From Mycolicibacterium psychrotolerans (GTDB lineage Bacteria > Actinomycetota > Actinomycetes > Mycobacteriales > Mycobacteriaceae), in contig NZ_AP022574.1 in the NCBI RefSeq assembly GCF_010729305.1, positions 682,001-746,000 of the forward strand: 64,000 nt of DNA. The letters are read 5' to 3'. Shown piece after piece: positions 1-8,785 of the stretch. The position numbers and the translations under genes are program-made. The notes beneath the pieces were generated by a model. That model did no database searches. It saw only the letters and a program-made list of their open reading frames with translations, and was not told the DNA's origin. How positions within the stretch are numbered: the first letter of the stretch is position 1; each line of letters opens with the position of its first letter.

Positions 1-263
1 AGCGCCGTCACCACCGCGACGCCGTCGAGTTCGGGCATCTGCACGTCGAGCACCAGCGCATCGTGCGATTCGCTGGACAGCAGCCGCAGCGCTTCCTTCC
101 CCGTCGCCGCGACCCGCACGTCGAAGCCCGAATGCCGCAGACCCCGGGCCACCGAGGTGCGGACATCCGGGTCGTCGTCCACCATCAGCACCGTCCGACC
201 CGCGCCGTCCTGGGCGGACAGCTCTCCCCCACGAGTGGGCGAAGCTTCCACCCTGTCTCGCAT
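1..263 (-). CDS. Response regulator, receiver domain (3' end outside window)
   Basis: The reverse strand from an ATG at 263 reads an N-terminal tail followed by a receiver domain: the acidic pocket VDDDP, then the phospho-acceptor region [12 protein letters not shown], where the Asp of LVLDV is the expected phosphorylation site. The output domain lies beyond base 1, so the subfamily (OmpR, LuxR or other) cannot be told. It starts 5 bases after the stop of the hemophore-type gene on the same strand, so the two may be co-transcribed. GTG codons downstream of 263 are possible alternative starts. Confidence 0.85.
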   Translation of the reverse strand, partial: MRDRVEASPTRGGELSAQDGAGRTVLMVDDDPDVRTSVARGLRHSGFDVRVAATGKEALRLLSSESHDALVLDVQMPELDGVAVVTA

Positions 264-268
264 CGCGC

Positions 269-658
269 CTACGGGACGAGCGGCCCGTTGGGGTCACTCT
301 CCGAGAAGCCGCAGCGGTTCTTGATGTCGATCAGCGGCTGACGGATGCCCGTGAGCTCGGCCTTGACCTGCGGGTTGGCGTTCATGTAGTCGACGACCTT
401 GGGCCGCAGCTGGTCAGCGGGCAGCCCGTGCAGGCCGGAGAAGAAGTTGTTGACCTCGGGATGGGTGAACAGGTAGGCCGAGGTCGACGCCGAGACGCCG
501 GAGGCCACACCGGAGAAGTCGGCCGCGGTGCAGCCGGGGGCAACCGGCGGTTGAGCCGATGCCATCGGTGCGGCGCCGAACACCAGTGCGCCGGTCACCG
601 CGCCCGCGCCCAGCGCGCCGGCGACAGCGCGGCGCAGGAGGGGAGCCGAGATCAACAT
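269..658 (-). CDS. Hemophore-related secreted protein (Rv0203 family), copy 1
   Basis: A 129-residue exported protein. The first ~36 residues form a signal peptide (basic start, Ala/Gly-rich core, ASA-Q cleavage site). The mature part has two cysteines, in PGCTAADF and NRCGF, near its two ends, typical of the small helical Rv0203/Rv1174c hemophore family and probably disulphide-bonded. Family members bind haem outside the cell and pass it to MmpL11/MmpL3. A strong ribosome-binding site (GAAGGAGA) precedes the ATG. A second paralogue follows at 797-1306, and mmpL11 is divergent from that, matching the haem-uptake locus of M. tuberculosis. Haem binding is inferred from family and position. Confidence 0.85.
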   Translation of the reverse strand: MLISAPLLRRAVAGALGAGAVTGALVFGAAPMASAQPPVAPGCTAADFSGVASGVSASTSAYLFTHPEVNNFFSGLHGLPADQLRPKVVDYMNANPQVKAELTGIRQPLIDIKNRCGFSESDPNGPLVP

Positions 659-796
659 GAAGTCTCCTTCATCAAGAGGTGGACAGCCGGCACCGTGTCG
701 GTGGCCGACCTCAGACCATCCTAGGAAGCTAAGCAGACCGGCAGCCGACTTTCCCGCCGAGGCTGTTAACCGATCATGAGAAAACCGCGGCGGCGG

Positions 797-1306
797 TCAG
801 CGCAGCGGCGGCGTGGTGGCGGTCTCGGCGGCGCCGACGCCGACGGTCTGCGCGGCCGGTGACGCCGCCGGGGCGGCCGGGCTTGCGGGCTGGGCGAGGG
901 GCTGGGCGGCCTGCATCAACCCGAGCATCTGCGGCAGCGTCAGGGGCAGCTTGCACCGGCCGGCCAGCGCGGTGAGCGGCTGCTGCAGCCGCTGCAGATC
1001 GGCGGCGACGAGCGGATTGGCGTCGAAGTAGGAATTCAGCGCGCCGAGCGACTGAGGGCCGCTCTGCTGCTGGGTGATCAGCGTCAGCGCCTGGTTGGTC
1101 TGCGGATGCGTCTCGAGGTAGGCCCCGGTGCTGGTCGCCACCGACCCGGCGGTCTTGGCGACCTCGCTCGCCGCGCACGGGTCGGGCGCGGCCTGCCCCG
1201 CCGGCGCCGCGGGCCCGGTCAGCAGCACCGCGCCCGCACCGATGGCGAACGCCGCTGCCAGCGTGGCGCCGGTCCGGCGCGCAGTGAAACCCGAGGGTGC
1301 TTTCAT
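797..1306 (-). CDS. Hemophore-related secreted protein (Rv0203 family), copy 2 with Pro/Ala tail
   Basis: A 169-residue exported protein. The ATG at 1306 was chosen over upstream codons because GAGGAG lies just before it and a normal signal peptide follows (cleavage near residue 40, before PDPCAA). The mature domain resembles copy 1: a Cys near the N-terminus, the THPQTN segment aligning with THPEVN, and a second Cys in GRCKL. It ends in a ~50-residue low-complexity Ala/Pro/Gln tail that copy 1 lacks, perhaps a cell-wall tether. It is divergent from mmpL11. Tandem family copies suggest duplication followed by divergence; which one is the true Rv0203 orthologue is unclear. Confidence 0.82.
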   Translation of the reverse strand: MKAPSGFTARRTGATLAAAFAIGAGAVLLTGPAAPAGQAAPDPCAASEVAKTAGSVATSTGAYLETHPQTNQALTLITQQQSGPQSLGALNSYFDANPLVAADLQRLQQPLTALAGRCKLPLTLPQMLGLMQAAQPLAQPASPAAPAASPAAQTVGVGAAETATTPPLR

Positions 1307-1374
1307 CACGAACTCCTCACCGTCTGCGGCCGCCCACACGCGCCGCAAACGTTCTACGGTCAACAGCAAAGAAT

Positions 1375-1538
1375 CCCCGACCGACGAACCTCGTCGGGGC
1401 CATCGTGCCATCGCCGGGGTCCGGTGCCCAATCGAGACGACCGCCGGCGCCGCATTAAAGCTGCATGAGGCATCTCTGGCAGGACTGTTCAGTGCGGTCG
1501 GCGAACAGGTCGCTGCTGTACCCTTTCGCTACGAAAGG
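1375..1538. promoter_or_regulatory. Divergent hemophore/mmpL11 promoter region with two inverted repeats
   Basis: The 268-base gap between the second hemophore gene and mmpL11 holds two clear inverted repeats. CCCCGAC (1375-1381) pairs with GTCGGGG (1393-1399). CCTTTCG-CTA-CGAAAGG (1522-1538) has perfect 7-base arms and ends 36 bases before the mmpL11 start. The second is shaped like a dimeric repressor operator. Neither resembles the IdeR iron box I know. The regulator is unknown; the response regulator at 1-263 is one candidate. Confidence 0.4.
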
Positions 1539-1574
1539 CCGGGGAGAAAGTGGGGAGTTCCCATCCAGCAGTTC

Positions 1575-4493
1575 ATGATGCGCGTGAGCAGCAACCTGCG
1601 CAGATTCCGCTGGGCGGTGTTCGCCGTGTGGCTACTGCTGTTGGTCCCGTCGATCTACCTGGCGATGAACCAATCGGGCAATCTGACCGGCGGCGGCTTC
1701 GAGGTCGAGGGTTCGCAGTCGCTCTATGTGCAGCGCCAGCTCGAGGCGCAGTTTCCTGACCAGGGCGCTTCCCCGCTGGCCCTGGTCGCCGCGCCCCGCC
1801 CGGACGCGTCGTTCGACGACATGAACGCCGCGGTGGGCCGCCTGGAGGCCATCGCCCGCGAGGTGCCCAGCGTCACGATCATGCCCAACCCGGCCCAGCC
1901 GCCTCCCCAGCCGGACCGGCCCTACGTCATCACGCTGCAACTCGGATTCGAGAACACCGGTGCGGTCGACATCGCCAAGCAGCTGCGCCAGAAGGTCGGC
2001 ATCGACGGCGACGAACCCGGCGAGATGGACAACGGCAAGGTCCGCCTCTACGTCATCGGCCAGGGCGCTCTCGGTGCGGCCGCCACGCTTGCCACCAAAC
2101 ACGACATCGCCCAGGCGGAGCGCTGGAACCTGCCGATCGTGCTGCTCGTGCTGCTGGCGGTGTTCGGCTCCTTCGCCGCCGCGGCGATGCCGCTGATGCT
2201 CGGCATCTGCACGGTCGTGGTGACGATGGGCCTCGTCTACTGGCTGTCGATGTACACGACGATGTCGGTGTTCGTCACCTCGACGGTGTCGATGTTCGGC
2301 ATCGCGGTCGCGATCGACTATTCGCTGTTCATCCTGATGCGGTTCCGGGAGGAGCTGCGCGCGGGCCGCGAACCTCAGGACGCCGCCGACGCCGCGATGG
2401 CCACGTCCGGGCTGGCGGTGCTGCTCTCCGGCCTGACCGTGATCGCGTCGGTCACCGGCATCTATCTGATCAACACCCCGGTGCTGCGGTCGATGGCCAC
2501 CGGCGCGATCCTCGCGGTCGCGGTCGCGGTGCTGACGTCGACGACGCTGACCCCGGCCGTGCTGGCCACCTTCGGGCGGCGGGCCGCGCGCCGCTCGTCG
2601 TACCTGCACTGGGGCCGCGGCGTCGAGGCGACGCAGTCGAAGTTCTGGACCCGCTGGACCGGCTGGGTGATGCGCAGGCCGTGGCTGTCCGCACTGGGCG
2701 CGGCGGCGCTGCTGCTGGCATTCGCCGCGCCGGCGTTCTCGATGATGCTGGGCAACAGCATGCAGCGGCAGTTCGAGCCCACCCACGAGATCCGCGGCGG
2801 CGTCAACGCCGCGGCCGAGGCCCTGGGCCCCGGCGCCCTGGGCCCGGTCCGGGTGCTGGTGACGTTCCCCGACGGCAACGCCGCGTCGGCACCGGCCAAG
2901 GAGCCGCTGCTCGACGCGGTCCGGCAGAAGATGGCGCAGGCGCCCAACACCGTGTCGGTGACACCGCCGGTGTTCGGCACCGACTACCGCAGCGCGCTGC
3001 TGTCGGCGGTGCTGTCGGTGGACCCCGAGGACATGGGTTCCCGCGACACCGTGGACTGGATGCGCGAGCAACTGCCGCCGGTCGCCGGCGATGCAGCGCA
3101 GGTCTACGTGGGCGGGCCGACCGCGCTGATCAAGGACTTCGACGACCGGGTGGCCCAGATCCAGCCGCTGGTCTTCGGGTTCGTGGCGCTGATCGCGTTC
3201 GTGATGCTGCTGATCTCGATCCGCTCGGTGTTCCTCGCGCTGAAGGGCGTGGTGATGACCGTGCTGTCGGTCGCCGCGGCCTACGGCAGCCTGGTGGTGG
3301 TGTTCCAGTGGGGCTGGCTGGCCGATCTGGGCTTCAAGCAGATCTCGTCGCTGGACAGCACCATCCCGCCGCTGGTGCTGGCGCTGACCTTCGGCCTGTC
3401 GATGGACTACGAGATCTTTCTGCTCACCCGGATCCGGGAACGGTTCCTGCAGACCGGCAACACCCGCGACGCGGTGGCCTACGGCGTGTCGACCAGCGCG
3501 CGCACCATCACCAGCGCCGCGCTGATCATGATCGCGGTGTTCATCGGGTTCGCGTTCGCGGGGATGCCGCTGGTCGCCCAGCTCGGGGTGGCGTGCGCGG
3601 TCGCGATCGCGGTGGACGCCACGGTGGTGCGACTGGTGCTGGTGCCCGCGCTGATGGCGATGTTCGACGAGTGGAACTGGTGGCTGCCGCGGTGGCTCGA
3701 CCGCGTGCTGCCGTCGGTCGACTTCGAGAAGCCGCTGCCCAAGGCCGACATCGGCGACCTGATCATCATCCCCGACGACATCTCGGCGCTGGCACCGACG
3801 GGTGCCGACCTGCGCACCGTCGTCAAGTCGGCGGCCAAGCTGAAAACCCTTGCACCACAGGCGATCACGGTGGCCGACCCGCTGGCCTTCAGCGGCTGTC
3901 AGCCGTGCGGCAAGCTGGTTCCCGGACGCCTGAAGAGCGAGGGCCGGGTGCCCGCGGCCATCAGCAACCGGGCCCACGGCAAGACGGTCGCGGTGAAGCT
4001 GCCCAAGCATCCGGTCACGATGTGGCGGGGCCGGCTCGACGTGGCGCTCGACGCGCTGGCCGTGGAGAGGTCGGTGGCCGAGCACGCCGGCCGCACCCCA
4101 CTGGAGCGCGTCAGCCCGATGGAGACCACCAACGTGCTGCTGCCCACCGGTGACCGGCTGCAGATCCCGACCGGCGCCGAGACGCTGCGGCTGAAGAGCT
4201 TCCTGATCATGGAACGCAACAGTGCGCACGACTACTCGGAGTTCGCCGAACTCGTGGGTTCGATGGACACGAACACCGCGGCGGAAGTGCTGACGGGCAT
4301 GGACCGGTACTACTGTGGTCAACCGGCGCGCGAGCACTGGGTGGCCACCCAGCTGGTGCGCCGCCTGGCCGATCCCCGGCCTTCCGACGGCCCCGACATC
4401 GCATCCTCGGGAGCCGCCGCGGAGGCCGACTGGGCCAGGGTCAGGCAGCGCTGTCTGTCGGTCGCGGTGGCCATGCTGGAGGAGGCGAGGTGA
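1575..4493 (+). CDS. mmpL11: RND-family lipid/haem transporter MmpL11
   Basis: A 972-residue inner-membrane RND transporter. The ATGATG at 1575 gives the expected MMRVSSNLRRFRW start. The first membrane helix covers residues ~14-33, followed by a periplasmic loop, a five-helix block (~190-340), a second loop, a second block (~530-710) and a cytosolic C-terminal domain of about 250 residues. The Asp-Tyr pairs typical of the MmpL proton relay are D248-Y249 and D611-Y612. In other mycobacteria MmpL11 exports mycolate wax esters and takes part in haem acquisition with Rv0203. Its stop overlaps the GTG of the next gene (GTGA). Orthology rests on N-terminal identity, length and synteny. Confidence 0.95.
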   Translation: MMRVSSNLRRFRWAVFAVWLLLLVPSIYLAMNQSGNLTGGGFEVEGSQSLYVQRQLEAQFPDQGASPLALVAAPRPDASFDDMNAAVGRLEAIAREVPSVTIMPNPAQPPPQPDRPYVITLQLGFENTGAVDIAKQLRQKVGIDGDEPGEMDNGKVRLYVIGQGALGAAATLATKHDIAQAERWNLPIVLLVLLAVFGSFAAAAMPLMLGICTVVVTMGLVYWLSMYTTMSVFVTSTVSMFGIAVAIDYSLFILMRFREELRAGREPQDAADAAMATSGLAVLLSGLTVIASVTGIYLINTPVLRSMATGAILAVAVAVLTSTTLTPAVLATFGRRAARRSSYLHWGRGVEATQSKFWTRWTGWVMRRPWLSALGAAALLLAFAAPAFSMMLGNSMQRQFEPTHEIRGGVNAAAEALGPGALGPVRVLVTFPDGNAASAPAKEPLLDAVRQKMAQAPNTVSVTPPVFGTDYRSALLSAVLSVDPEDMGSRDTVDWMREQLPPVAGDAAQVYVGGPTALIKDFDDRVAQIQPLVFGFVALIAFVMLLISIRSVFLALKGVVMTVLSVAAAYGSLVVVFQWGWLADLGFKQISSLDSTIPPLVLALTFGLSMDYEIFLLTRIRERFLQTGNTRDAVAYGVSTSARTITSAALIMIAVFIGFAFAGMPLVAQLGVACAVAIAVDATVVRLVLVPALMAMFDEWNWWLPRWLDRVLPSVDFEKPLPKADIGDLIIIPDDISALAPTGADLRTVVKSAAKLKTLAPQAITVADPLAFSGCQPCGKLVPGRLKSEGRVPAAISNRAHGKTVAVKLPKHPVTMWRGRLDVALDALAVERSVAEHAGRTPLERVSPMETTNVLLPTGDRLQIPTGAETLRLKSFLIMERNSAHDYSEFAELVGSMDTNTAAEVLTGMDRYYCGQPAREHWVATQLVRRLADPRPSDGPDIASSGAAAEADWARVRQRCLSVAVAMLEEAR

Positions 4494-4966
4494 CTGTGTC
4501 GGAGATGCGCGGGCAGTCGCGAGGCCCGCACTCCGACGACCGGCCGGTCGAGTTCTGGCCGACGGCAGCCATCCGCGCCGCCCTCGAACACGACGATCTG
4601 AGCGTCTGGCAGCGCATCGTGGTGGCGATCAAGCGCGATCCCTACGGCCGGACGGCCCGGCAGGTCGAGGAGGTCCTCGAGACCGCCGAGCCCTACGGGG
4701 TGTCCCGCGCGATGTCGGAGGTGCTGGTGCGCACCCGCGAGCATCTCGAGGCCAACGAGTGCGCCGAGGTCGCCCGCCACGTCCGGCTGCTGCTGGACCG
4801 TTCGGGGCTCGGTGAACAGGAGTTCGCGTCGCGCATCGGGGTGCCCGCCACCGACTTCGCCGCCTACCTGGGCGGCACCGTCAGCCCGCCGGCGTCGCTG
4901 ATGATCCGGATGGGCAGGCTCTCCGAGCGGTTCGCCAAGATGCGCACCCACCGCCCCGGTCATTAA
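4490..4966 (+). CDS. Rv0201c-like protein with a predicted helix-turn-helix C-terminus
   Basis: A 158-residue soluble protein translationally coupled to mmpL11 (GTG inside the GTGA stop/start overlap). The N-terminal half is acidic and helical. The C-terminal segment around SGLGEQEFASRIGVPATDF looks like an XRE-type helix-turn-helix: helix, G-x-P turn, recognition-like helix. It matches Rv0201c by position. It could be a small DNA-binding protein tuned to the transporter; no function is established that I know of. The HTH call is by eye. Confidence 0.75.
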   Translation: MTVSEMRGQSRGPHSDDRPVEFWPTAAIRAALEHDDLSVWQRIVVAIKRDPYGRTARQVEEVLETAEPYGVSRAMSEVLVRTREHLEANECAEVARHVRLLLDRSGLGEQEFASRIGVPATDFAAYLGGTVSPPASLMIRMGRLSERFAKMRTHRPGH

Positions 4967-5031
4967 CCACACTCCCCCGCGGAAGCGCATTCCGGGCTGC
5001 GCTCGGTCCCCCGATCACCGCCCTGGCTTCT

Positions 5032-5721
5032 CTACCGCGAGTGGATCGGCGAGACGTCCTCGACCAGCCAGCGGCCGTCGGTCTTCGACAGCGTGACCCG
5101 CAAGGCCAGCACCGCCGTGTCGGCCGGCTTCCCCGGCGAGGTCTGTGTGCCGCGCAGGACCACCGCGACGCTGGCCGCCTGCGGCCCGATCGCCTCGACC
5201 CCGGCCGACACCGTGCTCGCCTGGGCCGAGACGTTGCGGCTGCCCAGGTCCTTGGCCACCCCGGCGAAGTCGTTCTTGAAGCGCTCGGCGCTCTCGGAGG
5301 TCATCATCTGCGCGGCGCGGTCGATCGAGGCGGTCGGGTTCTGCGGCGTGAACGTCGCCGACGCCTCGGCCACGCTGCTGGCGATGCCCGTCACCTCGGT
5401 GCTGTCCGCGCGCAGCGTCCGGTCGGGCATCGTCCACTGCGTGTAGCCGACCACGGCGGCGGCCACCAGCGCCGCAGTCGCGGTCCCCACCACGGCCAGC
5501 CGCAGCCCGGGTCCGTCGTCGTCGGTGCCCACGGTGACCCCGTCGCGGCGGGCCAGCACGAAGTTCACGATCACCGCCTGCACCACCAGCAGGCACAGCA
5601 CCGAGCACACCGACACCCACCACAGCGGCCACCCCAGCGCGACACCGAGGTAGACCAGCGCGGCCACGGCGGCCGCGGGGGCGAGCAGATCGAAGAGCAG
5701 GACGCGTAGCCGGTTCCTCAT
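5032..5721 (-). CDS. omamB: Orphaned Mce-associated membrane protein OmamB (Rv0200 homologue)
   Basis: A 229-residue protein. Three hydrophobic segments (about 8-28, 33-53 and 78-98) precede an extracytoplasmic domain with the Mam-family pattern: helix, then a strand-rich half ending in DGRWLVEDVSPIHS, like the KISNL/VANLTV endings of the mam1 proteins. The ATG at 5721 overlaps the omamA stop (ATGA). In M. tuberculosis and M. smegmatis, OmamB works with OmamA in Mce transporter function. The genes are convergent with the mmpL11 operon, and the mce1 operon they may serve lies about 45 kb to the right in this window. Confidence 0.87.
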   Translation of the reverse strand: MRNRLRVLLFDLLAPAAAVAALVYLGVALGWPLWWVSVCSVLCLLVVQAVIVNFVLARRDGVTVGTDDDGPGLRLAVVGTATAALVAAAVVGYTQWTMPDRTLRADSTEVTGIASSVAEASATFTPQNPTASIDRAAQMMTSESAERFKNDFAGVAKDLGSRNVSAQASTVSAGVEAIGPQAASVAVVLRGTQTSPGKPADTAVLALRVTLSKTDGRWLVEDVSPIHSR

Positions 5722-6308
5722 CGGATCGGTTCCAGCCGCGAGATCAGCAGCGTGCCGTCGACGTCGGAGACGTCCATGCGCAGCGTCCAGCGCACCGTCT
5801 GCGGCGCTTCGGTGCCGGCGTTCTCGCTGACCGACGTCGCGATGACCATGACGGTGTCGGTGCGCGCGGCCAGGCCGGACAGGTCCGTGCGCGGCGCAGG
5901 CGGCGGCGCCCCGGGCTGGTCGTGGTGGATGGTCTCGATCGCGACGGCGTTGATCTGCCCGGTGGTGCGCGCCTTGAGCGTGCGCACCAGCTTGCGGTAC
6001 GGCTCCACGGTCGCCTCGAAGTCCGTGTTCAGCTGACCGACGGTGCCCTCGTGCAACGTGTTGAGGTCCGCGTCGACGGAGTCGGCGTTCATGTTGATCA
6101 GCACACCGGTCCACTCGGCGGCGGCCTGCAGCACCCGGGTGCGGTAGGCCCGTTCGTCGGTGTCGCCGCGGTGGGAGTTCCAGATCAGCGTGGCCAGCAC
6201 GACGGCGGCCACCGCGACGACGGCCAGCACCGCCGAGGCGATGCCGTAGACGCTGACGACGCGGGGCGCCTCCTCGCCGCGCTGCGGTTCGGGCTGGTCA
6301 TCAGGCAT
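5718..6308 (-). CDS. omamA: Orphaned Mce-associated membrane protein OmamA (Rv0199 homologue)
   Basis: A 196-residue protein: a short Pro/Glu-rich cytosolic N-terminus, one membrane helix (about 24-44) and an exported Mam-type domain ending DGTLLISRLEPIR. The ATG at 6308 was chosen because it gives the short cytosolic tail usual for the family. It is the first gene of the omamA-omamB pair, divergent from zmp1 with only 40 bases between. OmamA is known to be needed for stability of Mce complexes and for lipid and cholesterol import in M. tuberculosis. Here the role is inferred from synteny (zmp1-Rv0199-Rv0200-Rv0201c-mmpL11) and topology. Confidence 0.9.
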   Translation of the reverse strand: MPDDQPEPQRGEEAPRVVSVYGIASAVLAVVAVAAVVLATLIWNSHRGDTDERAYRTRVLQAAAEWTGVLINMNADSVDADLNTLHEGTVGQLNTDFEATVEPYRKLVRTLKARTTGQINAVAIETIHHDQPGAPPPAPRTDLSGLAARTDTVMVIATSVSENAGTEAPQTVRWTLRMDVSDVDGTLLISRLEPIR

Positions 6309-6348
6309 GCGGGTGAGGGTACCCGGGCGTTTCTGGAAGGATGTCGGG

Positions 6349-8361
6349 GTGACGGTAGAAGCGACCTCCCTCAAGTCCGGTATCGATCTGCGCTACGTCG
6401 ACGACTCCGCCCGGCCCCAGGACGACCTGTTCGGTCACGTCAACGGCCGCTGGCTTGCGGAGTACCAGATCCCCCCGGACCGGGCCACCGACGGCGCGTT
6501 CCGCACGCTCTACGACCGCGCCGAGGAGCAGATCCGCGATCTCATCACGGAGGCGGCCGCAGCCGCGTCGGCGGCGACATCGGGCAGCGACGCCCACGCG
6601 CCCGAGGGCACCGACCAACAGCGCATCGGCGACCTGTACGCGAGCTTCATGGACGAGGAAACGATCCGCGAGCGCGGTCTGGCCCCGCTGCTCAATGAGC
6701 TGGCGACGGTCGACGCCGCCGACAGTCCCGAGGCGCTGGCCGCGGTGCTCGGGGCGTTGCAGCGCACCGGTGTCGGCGGCGGCACGGGGCTGTACGTCGA
6801 CACCGATTCCAAGAACTCCAGCCGCTATCTGCTGCACCTGACACAGTCGGGCATCGGGCTGCCCGACGAGTCGTACTTCCGCGAGGAGCAGCACGCCGAG
6901 ATCCTGGCGGCCTACCCCGGACACATCGCGGCGATGTTCGCGCTCGTCCACGGCGGCGACCACCGTCAGACCGCGGAGGACATCGTCGCGCTGGAGTCCC
7001 GGATCGCCGCCGCGCACTGGGATGTGGTGAAGCGCCGCGACGCCGACCTGACCTACAACCTGCGCACGTTCGCCGAGGTGACTTCGGAGGCGCCCGGGTT
7101 CGACTGGCGAGGCTGGCTGGCCGCGCTTGGCGCGTCCGAGGAGGCGGCCGCCGAGGTGGTGGTCCGCCAGCCCGACTTCCTGACCGCCTTCGCGGCACTG
7201 TGGTCGGACGCGGATCTGGCGACGTGGAAGAACTGGCTGCAATGGCGGCTGATCCATTCCCGGGCGTCGCTGCTGACCGATGAGCTGGTGGCCGAGGACT
7301 TCGCGTTCTACGGGCAGCTGCTCTCGGGCACCGAGGAGATCCGGGCCCGCTGGAAGCGCGGCGTCTCGGTGGTCGAAGCCCTGATGGGCGACGCGTTGGG
7401 CCGGCTCTACGTCGAGCGGTACTTCCCGCCGCAGGCCAAGGCCCGGATGGACGAGCTGGTGGCCAATCTGCGCGAGGCCTACCGGGTCAGCATCGACACG
7501 CTGGAGTGGATGACGCCGCAGACCCGGCGCAAGGCGCTGGCCAAGCTCGACTCGTTCACCCCGAAGATCGGTTATCCCGCGAAGTGGCGCGACTACTCGT
7601 CGCTGGTGATCGCCCGTGACGACCTCTACGGCAACCATCTGCGCGGCTACGCGCTGGAGTACGACCGCGATCTGGCCAAGCTCGGCGGTCCGGTGGACCG
7701 CGACGAGTGGTTCATGACGCCGCAGACCGTCAACGCGTACTACAACCCAGGCATGAACGAGATCGTGTTCCCCGCGGCGATTCTGCAGCCGCCGTTCTTC
7801 GACGCCGACGCCGACGACGCCGCCAACTACGGCGGTATCGGTGCGGTGATCGGGCACGAGATCGGGCACGGCTTCGACGATCAGGGCGCCAAGTACGACG
7901 GCGACGGCAACCTGGTGGACTGGTGGACCGACGAGGACCGCGCCGAGTTCGGCGCGCGGACCAAGGCGCTGATCGAGCAGTACGAGCAGTTCACGCCGCG
8001 CGGGCTGGATCCTTCACACCACGTGAACGGCGCGTTCACCGTCGGGGAGAACATCGGCGATCTCGGCGGGCTGTCGATCGCGCTGCTGGCCTACCGGCTG
8101 TCGCTGAAGGGGCAGCAGGCGCCTGTCATCGACGGACTGACCGGCGAGCAGCGGGTGTTCTTCGGGTGGGCGCAGGTGTGGCGCACGAAATCCCGTGAGG
8201 CCGAAGCAGTTCGGCGGCTGGCGATCGATCCGCACTCGCCGCCGGAGTTCCGCTGCAACGGCGTGGTCCGCAACATGGACGCGTTCTACGAGGCGTTCGA
8301 GGTCGGCGAGGACGACGAGCTGTACCTGGAACCGCAACGGCGCGTGCGGATCTGGAACTGA
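6349..8361 (+). CDS. zmp1: Zinc metalloendopeptidase Zmp1 (M13/neprilysin family)
   Basis: A 670-residue M13 peptidase with no obvious signal peptide. The zinc motif HEIGH is at residues 503-507, followed by FDDQGAKYD, and the third ligand motif ENIGD is at 567-571. The C-terminus carries the family signatures CNGVVRNMDAFYEAF and ends in RIWN, close to the conserved C-x-x-W ending. The GTG at 6349 follows GGAAGG and gives the DDLFGHVNGRW N-terminus of mycobacterial Zmp1. In pathogens Zmp1 dampens inflammasome activation and phagosome maturation; in an environmental species its substrate is unknown. It is convergent with the next gene, with a four-base gap. Confidence 0.96.
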   Translation: MTVEATSLKSGIDLRYVDDSARPQDDLFGHVNGRWLAEYQIPPDRATDGAFRTLYDRAEEQIRDLITEAAAAASAATSGSDAHAPEGTDQQRIGDLYASFMDEETIRERGLAPLLNELATVDAADSPEALAAVLGALQRTGVGGGTGLYVDTDSKNSSRYLLHLTQSGIGLPDESYFREEQHAEILAAYPGHIAAMFALVHGGDHRQTAEDIVALESRIAAAHWDVVKRRDADLTYNLRTFAEVTSEAPGFDWRGWLAALGASEEAAAEVVVRQPDFLTAFAALWSDADLATWKNWLQWRLIHSRASLLTDELVAEDFAFYGQLLSGTEEIRARWKRGVSVVEALMGDALGRLYVERYFPPQAKARMDELVANLREAYRVSIDTLEWMTPQTRRKALAKLDSFTPKIGYPAKWRDYSSLVIARDDLYGNHLRGYALEYDRDLAKLGGPVDRDEWFMTPQTVNAYYNPGMNEIVFPAAILQPPFFDADADDAANYGGIGAVIGHEIGHGFDDQGAKYDGDGNLVDWWTDEDRAEFGARTKALIEQYEQFTPRGLDPSHHVNGAFTVGENIGDLGGLSIALLAYRLSLKGQQAPVIDGLTGEQRVFFGWAQVWRTKSREAEAVRRLAIDPHSPPEFRCNGVVRNMDAFYEAFEVGEDDELYLEPQRRVRIWN

Positions 8362-8365
8362 CCGC

Positions 8366-8785
8366 TCAGCGCAGGTAGGGCCGCAACGCCAGCAGGTAGC
8401 CGGCGAGCAGCACCAGCGGCGCCGCCAGCGGCAGCCAGGGCGCCTCGACCGGCACGGCGACGACGACGGCGGTGACGGTGGCGAATCCGACGGCGGCCGT
8501 CATCGTCGGAACGGTGGCGGCGTCGTGGCGCGTCACCAGGTAGGCGGTGGCGGCCAGTCCGGCCAGCGTCGTGTCCAGCGGCGCTCGAGCGGCGAGCACG
8601 ACGGTCAGCACGGTCAGTGCCACCGCGGCGCCTGCTGCGGGCCGCCACCAGATGCCGATCACGACGGCGGCCAGCGCGACCGCGGCCGCCGCCAGCGCCC
8701 ACCCGTGCCCGGTGCGCGCCGCTGCGCCCACCATGACGGCGCCGAACATCAACGGCAGCAGACCTTTCCGCAGCGCCGTCATCAT
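8366..8785 (-). CDS. Small polytopic membrane protein ending the MoxR/DUF58 operon
   Basis: A 139-residue protein made almost wholly of hydrophobic segments (about five helices) separated by short Arg-containing loops, ending LLALRPYLR. The start is one of two overlapping ATG codons (8785 or 8782) fused with the stop of the DUF58 gene, so it is translationally coupled. It is the last gene of a five-gene run in which every junction overlaps. No domain is recognised. A membrane partner for the DUF58/MoxR proteins is the simplest reading. Confidence 0.75.
   Translation of the reverse strand: MMTALRKGLLPLMFGAVMVGAAARTGHGWALAAAAVALAAVVIGIWWRPAAGAAVALTVLTVVLAARAPLDTTLAGLAATAYLVTRHDAATVPTMTAAVGFATVTAVVVAVPVEAPWLPLAAPLVLLAGYLLALRPYLR

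Noticed and set aside
1632..4337. A ~900-codon open frame on the reverse strand opposite mmpL11
   Set aside because: Composition is His/Arg/Asp-rich with no domain, as expected from the mirror of a GC-rich gene; mmpL11 on the other strand is clearly real.
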